DNA of 64,000 bases, taken from NCBI GenBank assembly GCA_964036315.1, contig OZ038480.1:7403703-7467702 (forward strand), in the 5' to 3' direction. Both the position numbers and the translations under genes were made by a program. Positions 11,550-21,720 of this stretch are shown here, piece by piece. A model generated the notes under the pieces. That model was not told the DNA's origin and did no database searches. It worked only from the letters and a program-made list of their open reading frames with translations. The stretch is from Acanthosepion esculentum (Eukaryota; Mollusca; Cephalopoda; Sepiida; Sepiidae). The stretch's first letter is position 1. Each line of letters opens with the position of its first letter.

Positions 11550-13832
11550 GAGGGTGTGATGAGTAAATTGTTGCCATTTTATATTTTTAATTTTGTGTAT
11601 ACATATTGTTTTTGATTTTGTTGACTGCACAATATAATAGGGTCAGTTGGGCACCATCGGTGAGAAAAAAAAGAGCTCCATGACACAATTCACTCCACCA
11701 GAAATTTGGAAGTGACATGCTGTACTGCTTGGTATTTGTGCTGGAAGCCCCATTACGAACATTTCAGAGTGTTTGGGTGTCAATCTGAGGACACTGCAGA
11801 AGATTCAGAAAGAGTTGGAGGAGTCTAATAGTGATTACGAAGGTACAGCAGCTCAGAAAACTTACTCTGATTTTCTGATAAGAGAAGAACTCCGGAATTT
11901 GTTGGTGAGATCCAGGCCATAATTGACAGCAATCCCTCCAAGTCAATCAGGTCCATAGCCAGGGACACAGGAGTGGCTGAATTTCTTATCAGGCATGAAG
12001 ACATTTGGTATGTCTCATACAAGATGAGAAAGGGACAATTTTTATCCCAAGACATGAAGGACGAGGAAAGACAGCACTACAAAGCTTTTGGACAAACTCA
12101 AGCACCCCCTTCAACCGAACATGCTTTGTTTTTTTTTCAGATGAGGAAAATTTCTGCCAGGATAAGATGGTGAACACAGAGAGAAACTGTTGTTTTACTG
12201 TGTCTCCAAAAGATGTACTGAGATGAGAGCCAAATATCCAATCAACATCATGGTGTTTGGAGTGACCACTAGTGAGGGCAATGTTATGCGTCCATTCATT
12301 GTTCCACAGAGTCTCAGACACAGCATGGAGGGCAAAACCAAGTGCCTGGAGGAGGTTTATGCTTCTCTGGGTTAAGAGGGTGGCTGCTGGAAGACCCTAT
12401 GTCTGGCAACAGGACTCTGCACCATGCCACAGAAGCAGGAGAACCCAGTCATGGCTGCCAGATAATTTCTACGACCACATCACCCATTACATTTGGCCAC
12501 CTAACTCCCAAGATTGCAAACCCCTTGTTAGAGTATTAACCAATGAGGTTTGTAAAAAAAAAAAAATTAAAAAAAATTGTGTGCCAAGTTCCATCGCAAA
12601 TCTGTGTTCAAAAAGCCCAAAAAGCAAAGTGGTCGTAGACAGTCCAGTAGGCGAAATGATATTGAAAATGGAGTAAAAAATCCAATCTTCCACTCGCAAC
12701 AGAGGAAACACACCTTCACTCACCATGCTTAAAAATTGTTCAATATTTATTGTACAAATACGGCACTTGGAGCCTTAAACCTAAGCTGACTACTTGCTAA
12801 TGAGTGCTTGTTAGAATATTAACCAATGGGGTCGGTAAAAAAAGATTTATGCACCAAGTTCAATCACAAAGACATGTTGAAAAAGCCAAAAAGGCAACGG
12901 GGTTGTAGACAGTCCAGTGGGCAAATTGATATCGAAAACGGGACCAAAAATGCAACCTTCCACTTGCAACAGATGAAACGCACATTTGCACACCAAACTC
13001 AGAAATCGTTCTTCTTATATTTAAAGTGGCAGACTTTTGATAACAATTTTGGAGGGATAAATCTGCCACACTAAATACAGGGTCTGTTTTATACCGGGAT
13101 GTCCACTTTGACAATGCACCAATTTTAGTAGATCTGAGTTACTGTTGTTTGCTGATGTTGCACAAACATACCGAACAGACATGCTAGAGAAAAAGTAATG
13201 CCGAAATAGCTTGTAAGAATATTAACCAATGTAGTCAATAAAAAAAAAAGATTCATGGGCCAACAATAAGTTCAATCGCAAATCTGTGTTCAAAAAGCCC
13301 AAAAGGCAAAGTCGTTGTAAACAGTGCAGTGGGCAAATTGATATTGAAAACAGGATAAAAAATCCAACCTTCCGCTCGGAACAGATGAAATGCACTTTTG
13401 CTTACCAAGCTCAAAAATCATTCTTCTGATATTTAAAGTGGCAGATTTTTTTAACAATTTTCTTTATTTTTTTCTTCAGCAGAAAACAAAACATGAACAT
13501 TTTTTCAAGGTCGGAGATTTTCTCTTTCATTACACTCCTTGATTATTTGTCAGACGCATTTGAGCAAGAGACCAAATCCTTGTAACACCAAAGATGAACT
13601 GAAGGCAAGGATTATGGTAGCATTCACCAACTTAAACAAGGAGACTGTCCAGAAGAGTTGCAGGAGACCCCAAAGTCGTCTGGAGGCTGTGCTTAAAGCC
13701 AATTGTGATTTTATTGAATAAATTTACTCTTTAGTATTTCAAGATATTTTTGTGTAATTTTGGTTAAAATGAAATGTCAGTGTTATTTTCATTTTTGCAT
13801 AATTTAGACGACAATTTATTCTCCTCTGTAAA
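11550..13832 (+). pseudogene. Mariner-type DDD transposase, interrupted by a 1-kb insertion
   Basis: Left terminus GAGGGTGTGATGAGTAAATT at about 11550; an inverted, diverged match (GACAATTTATTCTCCTC) sits at 13812-13832. The transposase shows an N-terminal HTH part (NISECLGVNLRTLQKIQKEL), IRSIARDTGV, YKMRKGQFLSQ, the first catalytic Asp in FFSDEENF (12140-12142) and the second in WQQDSAPCH (12413-12415). The sequence breaks after DCKPL at 12526 and resumes at 13535 with PLDYL, supplying the third Asp (13541-13543). Without the insert the second and third Asp are 37 residues apart, as in DD37D mariners. The C-terminus has CNTKDELKARIMVAFTN. The minimal element would be about 1.27 kb, usual for mariner. 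Frameshifts make it inactive. Confidence 0.85.
12524..13540. repeat. Insertion of three direct repeats (R1-R3) inside mariner
   Basis: R1 starts at 12524, R2 at 12807 and R3 at 13210. Each begins CTTGTTAGARTATTAACC or a close variant, then carries CAAATCTGTGTTC-like, AAAAAGCCCAAA-like and GACAGTCCAGTGGGCAAATT-like blocks over about 220-250 bp. R2 and R3 end in ATTTAAAGTGGCAGA. Spacers of about 60 and 160 bp separate them. No convincing protein is encoded on either strand. Copies differ by many substitutions, so this is not a recent array. Confidence 0.8.
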
Positions 13833-13834
13833 AC

Positions 13835-14800
13835 TAGTCCACAAAAGATAGACCAATTGAGAAGAGAACTGGAAAAATTTTGTAAAGATCACAACCTAAA
13901 CATTACCGCCACGAATGCAAAAGTGATCGATGTAACCTTAGAGCTGAATAGTGATTTTTATATACAAAGGATCTATATAACCATAGATACATTAGCAAAC
14001 AATCAAACCACCACTATAAAATACTAGATAATTTATGTAAATCTGTTCAAGTTAGATTATCCACAAACTCCAGCAATAAGGAAATATTTGATAAATATAT
14101 GCAAGCTTTAGAACTAAGCCATCATAAAGTAAATTTAGATTATTTAGAAATAAACAAGGTAGAAATAAGAAATATGTAGACACACCGTAAATGCAACATT
14201 AGATGGTTTAATCCACATTTTAACCGTAATGTCAAAACTGATATTGTAAGAATTTTTCTAAATTTAATCCATAAACACTTTAGCCATTCACAAACACTAA
14301 AAAAGATTTTTTAATAAAAACAATGTTAAGATCAGCTATAGCTGCATTGATGACAGACATGTCCATCTCCCATCATAACATTATATTATACAAACATATT
14401 TCCAAGAAAACAAAATAAATTCTTCTAAAAATAGATTCAACTGCCATAAAAATACGATCTGTCCCTTAAACAGTCAATAAATGACCAATAATATTATATA
14501 CTGAGCAAACATACATTCTGGTAACAAAGTTAAATTTTATTCTGGTTCCACAGAAAATCCTTTAAATATTGTTTTTACCATCATACCATAAATAATTTAA
14601 AATACAAAAACAGCAATGCTCTCCACAGGTATTTCTGGCAATTAAAGACTGAAGGCTATCAATCAACTGGGAAATTATATCTAGGGCTAAGGCTTGTAAT
14701 GGTAAAGGAAATAAATGCAATTTATGTCTGGTTGAAAAGCTGGTTATCTTAAAATATTTAAATAACCTTAATTTATTAAAAATGAATTGATAATTAGATC
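13835..14800 (+). pseudogene. Penelope-like element: RT C-terminus to GIY-YIG region
   Basis: Frame-shifted coding sequence on the plus strand includes LRRELEKFCKDHNLNI, RKCNIRWFNPHFNRNV (about 14180-14230), NVKISYSCIDDRHVHLPS (about 14320-14380), then CPLNSQ and the endonuclease tail YFWQLKTEGYQS and NWEIISRAKACNGKGN (about 14655-14710) with KCNLCLVEKL. The order and motifs fit Penelope-like elements whose RT is followed by a GIY-YIG domain. The GIY and YIG signatures themselves are not preserved. It abuts the mariner right end. Confidence 0.7.
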
Positions 14801-15297
14801 TATATATAAATAAATGCGATTGTCAGTATGTCACACTTTTTCAACTTTACTCCTAGAACTTGCAGCCCCTCACATAATACCATTTTGGAATCAGGCCGAC
14901 TCTGTGAGCAAATTAAAAACATTCCATGCTGGATCTGGATTTGCAATCCTGAAATTTTGAATTCCCAAGTTTTCATTATTACGATTGTTTTCAGCAATTT
15001 TTTTAATGTAATTCTTGCAACAAATTTTTGTATGATAACAGTTTTCATATTTTGGAAATAAATTTGGAAATAATCAAAATTAATTGTGAAATCTAGTGAA
15101 AGTCACCCATGAAATAAAAATAATTGTTTGTATGGAAAGTAAGGAGCTATGTAGACCAAATTTTGTTTAAGTGGTGACAGAAGAATTATCGTTGAACTTT
15201 TGAAAGGTAAGCTTAAATATTAATGCAATACTTAAATGCAGCGATCAGTTTTGAGTTCTTCTGTAGTTCATTGTTGTCTGTTGCATGCAACATAAGT
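14801..15297. other. AT-rich spacer
   Basis: No supported gene. Open frames on both strands at 14800-15060 are AT-rich and have no recognisable motif. Confidence 0.45.
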
Positions 15298-15535
15298 ATG
15301 CCTCTTAAAAAGAAATCTCCACCCACAGAGGACCAGATTGCAATCAAAAGAGCCAAGGCTGCAGCAAGGAAAGAAAGTCCTGCGCAAATGTAAGTCCAGA
15401 TCAAACAGCAGCCAAGAGAGTTTCCAGTGCTGAGAATATGCAAAAACTTAGGGACTCTTAAACTCCTGAACAAGCCAAAGGCCCAATCAAGGGTCATCTG
15501 CAGGAGCTCACTTAAATGCTGCCAGGTAAGGTGGC
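15298..15535 (+). pseudogene. Helitron-type protein N-terminus (charged repeat region)
   Basis: An ATG at 15298 starts MPLKKKSPPTEDQIAIKRAK, then AARKESPAQ and a stop. Shifting frame gives VQIKQQPRES, and then AENMQKLRDS with TPEQAK. Repeats of the form ESPAQVQ...R and ETPEQAKAR are typical of the N-terminal arm of animal Helitron replicase-helicases. No Rep or helicase motif is present. A GTAAG at about 15527 could be a relic donor. Confidence 0.6.
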
Positions 15536-16155
15536 CTTAAGCTAGTGTAGGTATAAAAATAAATATCTGTTTAAATATATTGATCCAGATTAATTTTTTA
15601 ATTTTATAATTTTTAATTGTTATTTTTAATTTAAAATTTTTTAATTGTTATTTTTAATATATTACTATGAAATATATATTCATGTTTTAATAAGAACAAG
15701 TAATCTCCCTTTAATTATATAATTAAAAAATGATTTAAATATGAATATACCCCAGAAAAATACATAATTTTTTAAGTTTCTTTTTTTACTTACATATATA
15801 AATCTCATTCACTTTAATTGCCAAATATAATTATAAAAAAAACTGTTATCGCAGCATAATACATAACTACACCAACATTGTGATAACCAGATATATTATA
15901 ATTAAAAATTGTGTAAAGGTTAGTCCATACTCAGCACCTGAAGATTGTGTCATGCATGAAACTCAGAGTCGGGTGAGGAATAATATGTATATTTATTAAC
16001 GTATACTTAATAGCTGTCATATTAACACCAGCACTATATATATATATATATAATATGGATATAACAACTGAAAAGTTGCAAATTAAAAGAAAAAAATTGG
16101 ATGCTTTTTTTGTGAAAGTATTTATTTATATGTATATGTTTTTATATATTTGATA
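15536..16155. other. AT-rich spacer
   Basis: Very AT-rich, with a short (AT)n at 16033-16052. Nothing else recognisable. Confidence 0.5.
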
Positions 16156-16638
16156 TTTCAGACCACCTCGGTCCTTCCTCAGAAATTAATTGAATAACTG
16201 TATTTGGGAGTTTGTTTACAAGTAGCGCTGGACGCGGACGTCACGTGATGTGGAATGCAACTGTGTTTGAATTTTTTAATGTAAATCTAACGATAGTATT
16301 TTAGATGTTGTTTAAAAAGGTTTTTAACTATATCTAAAAAAAATTTTTAACTATTGAAATATTTATACAGATTTAAAATACCCAAGTCTTTGTTTAACCC
16401 TAGTTTATATGTGTCTAATTTTAAAATCCAGTATTTCTCTTTCTTTCTTCGTGTGTATGTTGAGCTAAAACCCGAGTCTATCAATAAACATTTACAGTTG
16501 TCTAATGAGTGTCCTGATTGATTAAAGTGTTCAGCTATGGGGAATAAGGATTGTTTTGACGTATGGTTAGTTTGTGGTTGTTGAAACGAAATCTAAAACT
16601 AGTTCCAGATTCGCCAATATATACGTGGCTTCTCATTA

Positions 16639-16640
<2 letters not shown>
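16156..16640 (-). pseudogene. Penelope-like element 3' end: YIG half of GIY-YIG and 3' hairpin
   Basis: Minus strand: YIGESGTSFRFRFNNHKLTI (about 16575-16621), then after a frameshift AEHFNQSGHSLDNCKC, SGFSSTYTRRKKEKYW and LDTYKLGLNKDLG. This is the YIG to C-terminal half of the endonuclease. The 3' region ends with a 27-nt block CTGAGGAAGGACC-GAGGT-GGTCTGAAA (16156-16182), whose stem can fold and whose CTGANGA...GAAA layout resembles a hammerhead core. The GIY half and RT are missing; an (AT)n tract occupies that position. Confidence 0.75.

Positions 16641-16701
<61 letters not shown>
16640..16701. repeat. (AT)n microsatellite at the broken GIY-YIG junction
   Basis: About 62 bp of AT, located about 20 bp on the GIY side of the preserved YIG codons of the Penelope-like fragment. 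Confidence 0.95.
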
Positions 16702-16706
<5 letters not shown>

Positions 16707-17859
16707 TAGAGTTGGTCAGTTTGGCAATTTATGTTTTGGTATTGGTTTCTGGGTTTTTCTTGATACCGCAGTTTTTAATTTAGTATTTTTGCTTTTGATA
16801 ACATTTCCAGTTGTTATCTGATTTTGTTTCAGATTGATAGATTTGCAACAGTCTGTTGAACTCGCAATTTCTTGTGTATTTCTAGTCCAATCTTAAAAAT
16901 ATTCATATGGCTGGAAAGAAAATAAAATAATATTTCTAAATATGTAATTTGTATGTGTCGTTATTCATTGAATTATTTTTTTCCACAGCGAGTTAAAAGG
17001 GTATTTTGCTTTGAACAGCCAAAAATGTGAAAGATGATTTTTTTCAGACTAAATTTTACACGTTACTTTGTATCACAAAATCAAACTGACCAATCTTTAT
17101 TAATATTCTTGAAATTGTACACACACTCAATTAGAAGACGCCTTAAACTACAACCAGGAAGATGTTCATTTTTTTTCTGACGCGTGGAAGTTAATTCCTT
17201 CAAAAATTATAAAGTAAGCAGCAAAAAAAAAAGATTAACTGATAGTATGTGTGGTAAAAGAACTTTCAAATTATTGAAACTACTGTCTTGTCGTGTAAAA
17301 TAAACACCCCCATATACTTTTTGACTTTCAAGTGTTGTCTTTCATTGTGGAAGTCTGTTAACTGGTGCGTAAGTTTTGTTTTAAGCAAGGGTAACAAAAA
17401 TTTATAGACATGCATTAAAGACGACTGAAATTGAAAACCCAAAAACCATGAATGAGAGTTGGTAATAAAGTAGGAATTGTCCACCTAAATTCAGCTTTTA
17501 GGCTTTAAAGGTAATTTAGTCATAGAATTCATGACTTGGATTAAAGCTTATTAAACTTTCGAATAAATTGTCAACTATGAATAACTACCATATTTATTAA
17601 CAAATTGGTAAAATACGAAAGAAATCATTGCATAAAATATCTATATTTGTGTCTTTGGAGAACATATTTTTGAGAGAGAAAAATGGTACAGCTCTCCAGA
17701 AATTAGTTTATGATATGGCTTTTAAAAAGCCAAAAAATGGTAGCCCTCATGTTTCAGTTTAAAATATGGCAATTCTTTTCTGGTATGCTAGTCAACTGTT
17801 ATTGGGGTTTTGCAAATAAATTTCTTCTTATCAAGGAAAATCAATGAGTTATTTTTTTT
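16702..17859. other. AT-rich spacer
   Basis: No supported gene. The minus-strand open frame at 17266-17484 shows no domain signature and no splice context. Confidence 0.45.
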
Positions 17860-18400
17860 ATGTTTTTATCTAGTGAATACACCTAAAATTAAATATTAAA
17901 AATAATTAAAAGCTTTTAATTTCATTTTTAGAATGTGTAGATTTCAAAATCTGTGAGTAGCACCTATTCTTTTTTAGATACACATTTTAAAACTGAAATT
18001 AAAAACTATTTTAGTCATTTTAGTAAATGTATTCGCAAGATAGAACCATAAAGATAGTTGTAAAAATAAAATGAATTAATTTTCCTTGTTTAGAAGAATT
18101 TTATAGGCAGAACACCCACCAAACACTAATGCCTAAAAAAGTATAATTTTTACTTTGGGTTTAAAAAAATGACTTGCAGTTTTGAAAATATACACATTTT
18201 AAAATTAAGATTAAAATTTACTTTATTTTTTTAAAAACTAATTTTAGGTGCATTCGCTAGATAGAAACAATTTTAATTCTAGAAAACAAACAATTTTACT
18301 TTACACTAGAGACTTGCATATCTGGAAATATACATATTTTAAAAGTGAAATTAAGAACTGTTTTAATTATTAGGTGCATTCCCTAGATAAAAAACAAATT
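17860..18400. repeat. Degenerate tandem repeat, about 120-190 bp spacing
   Basis: The pair of blocks CACATTTTAAAACTGAAATT and AGGTGCATTCGCTAGATAG (or variants) recurs near 17880, 17985-18040, 18190-18260 and 18330-18395. Copies are strongly diverged. Confidence 0.5.
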
Positions 18401-18522
18401 TATTCATAAAAAAAAAATCTTCATTCATTTTTACTTTACAACAATTTTATTTTGTGATTGGTGTACTGGCTTACTAAAAAGAAAATAATTCATTACAAAA
18501 AATCTAACTTCATAAAATTTAA

Positions 18523-19069
18523 GACGAAACTGGCAACTAGTTTTTTTTATTTTTACTTGCTATTTTGTTGTTAACTTAATTTTACAACAAAAAGTTTTTT
18601 GTTTTTTTTTTAAACTGAAACAGATTAGAGGCATCATGTATTTTCTTTTCTTTCTTCTTCATTTCTTTTGTAAACAAATAAATTTCACATTTATTTCCTA
18701 AAACTAGTCAATTAAATGTTTTTAACATATTTTGTTCAATCTTTTTCTCTTACAATGGTATAGTAGTTAATTTTATTAACATCTGAAAGTCTTTTTCAAT
18801 AGTGTTTCTTTGGATATGGTCACTCAGTAGTGATAGCACTTTAAAAAAGCTGAACAATTTAGGTTTTGTAAAAAAATTTTGATGATGAAACCGAAAAAGT
18901 CAGTTTTTCGGTTAAACCTAAACCGCTTATGTGGAAATGAAAAAGAAAAAAGGAAACACAACATGATGTCTGAAATCTGTTTCAGTTTCAAAAAAATATC
19001 TTTTTGTGGTAAAATTAAGTTAACAAAAAAATAGCGAGTAAAAATAAAAAAATAGTTGCCAGTTTCATC
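18523..19069. mobile_element. Foldback element with arms of about 140 bp
   Basis: The left arm (18523-18668) begins GACGAAACTGGCAACTAG and continues TTTTTACTTGCTATTTTG, TTAACTTAATTTTAC, AACTGAAACAGATT, GGCATCATG. The right arm (18934-19069) contains the same blocks as reverse complement, ending CTGGC-type sequence at the outer edge (GTTGCCAGTTTCATC). The loop is about 265 bp, with no ORF. An (AT)n tract lies directly outside the right arm. Confidence 0.7.
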
Positions 19070-19071
19070 TG

Positions 19072-19072
<1 letters not shown>

Positions 19073-19112
<40 letters not shown>
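19073..19112. repeat. (AT)n microsatellite
   Basis: About 40 bp of AT abutting the outer end of the foldback element. Confidence 0.95.
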
Positions 19113-19117
<5 letters not shown>

Positions 19118-19448
19118 TAACTCAGTTTTTAAATCGTTAAAACTAAAATAAATCTAACATGAAAGAAAAGAAATAGAAAGCAATGTATTAGTAGTCTGGT
19201 CTCCCCTACTAAGATATTCCATTGATATTGTAACATTTTGTCGCCTTGCTTGGAGGTAAAATGGTTAGAAAAACATTTCTTTTCAAAATTGTTGTTGTTA
19301 TAATGACAGAAAATATATTTATTTATTTATTTATATTGGAAAAAATGTTCAAAATATTTTAAGAGGATCAGAAAGTTGGGCCTGCTTCAAAAGAGTCTCA
19401 CAAAGCAACGAGAGATAGAAAACAGAATTTATAAGGAATGACAATTAC

Positions 19449-19520
19449 CTCTGTGGAACCGGATGTCAATGGGCCAGGTTTCTTTTTCTGCAGGATAGTG
19501 GACTTCAGTTTGAGAGCTGC
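19449..19520 (-). CDS. Candidate host exon, 72 bp, phase 0-0
   Basis: On the minus strand, TTTTCACTTTGACAG (acceptor with pyrimidine tract) precedes a block of exactly 24 codons, and GTAATTG (donor) follows the final GAG. The block is open, has clearly higher GC than its surroundings and starts AALKLKSTILQKKK, ending PGPLTSGSTE. Basic and Ser/Thr/Pro-rich content suggests a linker or alternatively spliced segment of a larger protein. I do not recognise the gene, and no neighbouring exon is evident in the window. It is the only convincing non-transposon coding block here. A match to a repeat would change the call. Confidence 0.5.
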
Positions 19521-19716
19521 CTGTCAAAGTGAAAAATATAAAAAGAAATGAAAGAAAAACAAATTTAACATTCTCAAATCCTATCCTTATCAAATAAGCT
19601 TCAAGTTACGAGATTTTTTTCTTTCGACTTCACAAAATTACTGAAAGTTTATAGAAATCATTCAGTTCATTGATGAGCAAAAGGATAAAACAATATTTGA
19701 AATTAGGATAATCTAC

Positions 19717-19737
19717 ACACACACACACACACACACA
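19717..19737. repeat. (AC)n microsatellite
   Basis: About ten CA/AC dinucleotides. Confidence 0.95.
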
Positions 19738-19868
19738 GCATCTAACACCTCTTTCAGCAGGAAACATGATACTTTTTAATATGAGAGTAATTGGATTTTA
19801 TCAAGATTGATAATAGGGATAGCAGCATTTTGGCTATTTGGGCAGTTAAGGTAATTTTAAGAGATAGA

Positions 19869-20482
19869 TTGTTTGTTTGTTTGTTTAACCAGCATATGGA
19901 CCTTCGTTGGGCTATTTAATGCTGAAAAAATTTTTTCTTTTTTTTTCTTCCAAAAAGTATAGTTGGTAATATTGTTTTTCAAAAAAGTATAGCCGGCAAT
20001 ATTATTTTTCCAAAAACGTATAGCCGGCAATAACATTCCTTCAAAAACGTAGAGCCGGTATTAATATTTTTTCAAAAACGTATAGCTGGTAACAATATTT
20101 TTTCAAAAACGTATAGCTGGTAATAACATTTTTTCAAAAACGTATAGCTGGTAATAACATTTTTTCAAAAACGTATAGCTGGTAATAACATTTTTTCAAA
20201 AACGTATAGCTGGTAATAACATTTTTTCAAAAACGTATAGCTGGTAATAACATTTTTTCAAAAACGTATAGCTGGTAATAATATTTTTTCAAAAAGAAAT
20301 GTGCTGGAAAAGACCTGGAAGTTCACTATTTGCCCATAGCTAGGACCCCAACAGGTGCTACCACCCTGGGTCAGGGTGGACCTGGGAACACCAGCAATTA
20401 AGAAGTGGTTCCACGCTTCCTCAAAACTTCCTGATCAGAGGCCTTGCTGTTGGATGTAGTTTAACGTTGTACCCAGGACGTA
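19869..20482 (+). mobile_element. VNTR-bearing non-autonomous element, copy 1
   Basis: The head has GTTTGTTTGTTTAACCAGCA, then TATGGACC and GGGCTATTTAATGCTGA. A tandem array of 31-bp units follows, then a conserved tail with GAAAAGACCTGGAAGTTCAC, CCCATAGCTAGGACCC, GGTCAGGGTGGACCTGGGAA and CCTGATCAGAGGCCTTGCTG. The same head-array-tail order occurs reversed at 61745-62160, and head plus tail with a degraded centre at 32155-32492. No ORF. Internal tandem repeats in a non-autonomous element recall Helitron/Helentron-associated elements of molluscs; that class is inference. Confidence 0.75.
19950..20297 (+). repeat. 31-bp minisatellite, about 11 units
   Basis: The core is AAAAACGTATAGCTGGTAAT followed by AACATTTTTTC. 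The last six or so units are nearly identical, while the first ones (AGTTGG, AGCCGG variants) are diverged, so expansion came from the distal side. Confidence 0.95.
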
Positions 20483-20738
20483 ATTTTAAGAGAGAATTCT
20501 CACATCCACTTTTTTCTATCAAGCAATTTTGATGATAAGACATAGTACAGGGAGAGGTAGAAGCATGCCTTTTCTAAAGACACTAATGCAAAGTGAACAT
20601 GGACAGCTTTAGTTTGTTTGCTGTACAAGTAACTACTATGACATACCAACATCTCCAGTTAATTAGAAAACTATGACAGAAACCTAGTGGAAATGGGGTG
20701 AGCAGTAACGGAGTAGTACTAAAATAAGAACTTGACGC

Positions 20739-20943
20739 GATATCCCTTGACGGGGGAATGTGAACAACCTACCCCCATAGATATCCCTTGACGGGGAAAT
20801 GTGAACAACCTACCCCCATAGATATCCCTCGACGGGGGAATGTGAACAACCTACCCCCATAGATATCCCTCGACGGGGGAATGTGAACAACCTACCCCCA
20901 TAGATATCCCTCGACGGGGGAATGTGAACAACCTACCCCCATA
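20739..20943. repeat. 41-bp tandem array, five exact-length units
   Basis: Units start at 20739, 20780, 20821, 20862 and 20903. Each reads GATATCCCTYGACGGGG then AATGTGAACAACCTACCCCCATA with one or two substitutions. The unit end (CTACCCCCATAGA) corresponds to CTACCCCAGTGAG in the SINE at 31606-31905, and the array runs straight into the SINE's next segment. Confidence 0.95.
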
Positions 20944-21115
20944 GATAAAATAAAAGGTTCAGTTTGCAGTTCCTCAGAGGTTACCTGGATTGAAATATAC
21001 CTGATGAAGGCCAGAGGACATAACAGCTGAAATACTGTGATAACAGCTGAAATAAAGATGGGGACAATAGTCCACATGTAACTAAGGATAACTCCTCATC
21101 CCAGATATTCAGACA
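20944..21115 (+). mobile_element. 3' half of a tRNA-derived SINE
   Basis: AAAATAAAAGGTTCAGTTTG, then ACCTGATGAAGGCCAGAGGA, GCTGAAATACTGTGATAACA, GACAATAGTCCA and CCAGATATTCAGACAGA match the SINE at 31606-31905 in order. The promoter head is absent and is replaced by the 41-bp array. Confidence 0.8.
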
Positions 21116-21360
21116 GAAGCTAAGATCTACATTTTTTTTTTCATGATATTTGATATTGGGACAGAATGCAGGAGAATGAGTTTTTTTTTTTTTTGCTTTT
21201 TCTAAGAGAATTAGAATAAACTGGACACTTACAGCTTAGGTTCTAGTTCACTGATTCTATTTTGTGAGCTGATAATTGTCATGTTAATCTGCATCTTTCA
21301 GAGATGATAACATACGATATTAAGATATCTGGCATTGAGACAGAGTTCAAAAGAAAATAG

Positions 21361-21478
21361 ATTCCCGTTTTCATCAATGGAATCGGTGTGATTTGAATAT
21401 AAAAAAGTCAGAATTCAAACTTGATTTGCAGATTTCCTTTTCAATATGGCTAACCATTAAACCACTTCATGCAGCCAA
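21361..21478 (-). mobile_element. tRNA-derived SINE head, diverged
   Basis: Minus strand: GAAGTGGTTTAATGGTTAGC (box A-like), then AAGTTTGAATTCTGAC (box B-like) and a body fragment. Old copy, no clear ends. Confidence 0.45.
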
Positions 21479-21494
21479 AAAGCTTTCTAAGTTG

Positions 21495-21720
21495 TTGTAA
21501 GGTTTCGTTTTGGAGGTGTTAAAATTAACAAGCCTTTCCTTGCCCCAGTTAACAACAGAAAGTAAATTTTTTTTTAAATCAGCTGCCAAACTGACCTTAT
21601 TGAATTGATCAGACTATCAAGACAGGAGTAAATGTTTGTATCATCAGCATAGATATGAAGTTGAGAACTGATTGCTACCAATTGAGAAATAATGTTTATT
21701 CCTGTACATTTGAAGTTGAA
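21495..21720 (-). pseudogene. CR1-like LINE RT fragment with YADD box
   Basis: Minus strand: SSQLHIYADDTNIYSCL (catalytic box at about 21637-21652), then, after a frame change, WGKERLVNFNTSKTK. This matches the equivalent region at 33530-34345. Confidence 0.8.

Noticed and set aside
11433..11630. Minus-strand ORF with long Ile-Tyr and Cys-Val runs
   Set aside because: Pure AT/AC microsatellite translation.
20739..20943. CRISPR-like array because of regular 41-bp repeats
   Set aside because: Head-to-tail units have no unique spacers, and the setting is animal DNA.
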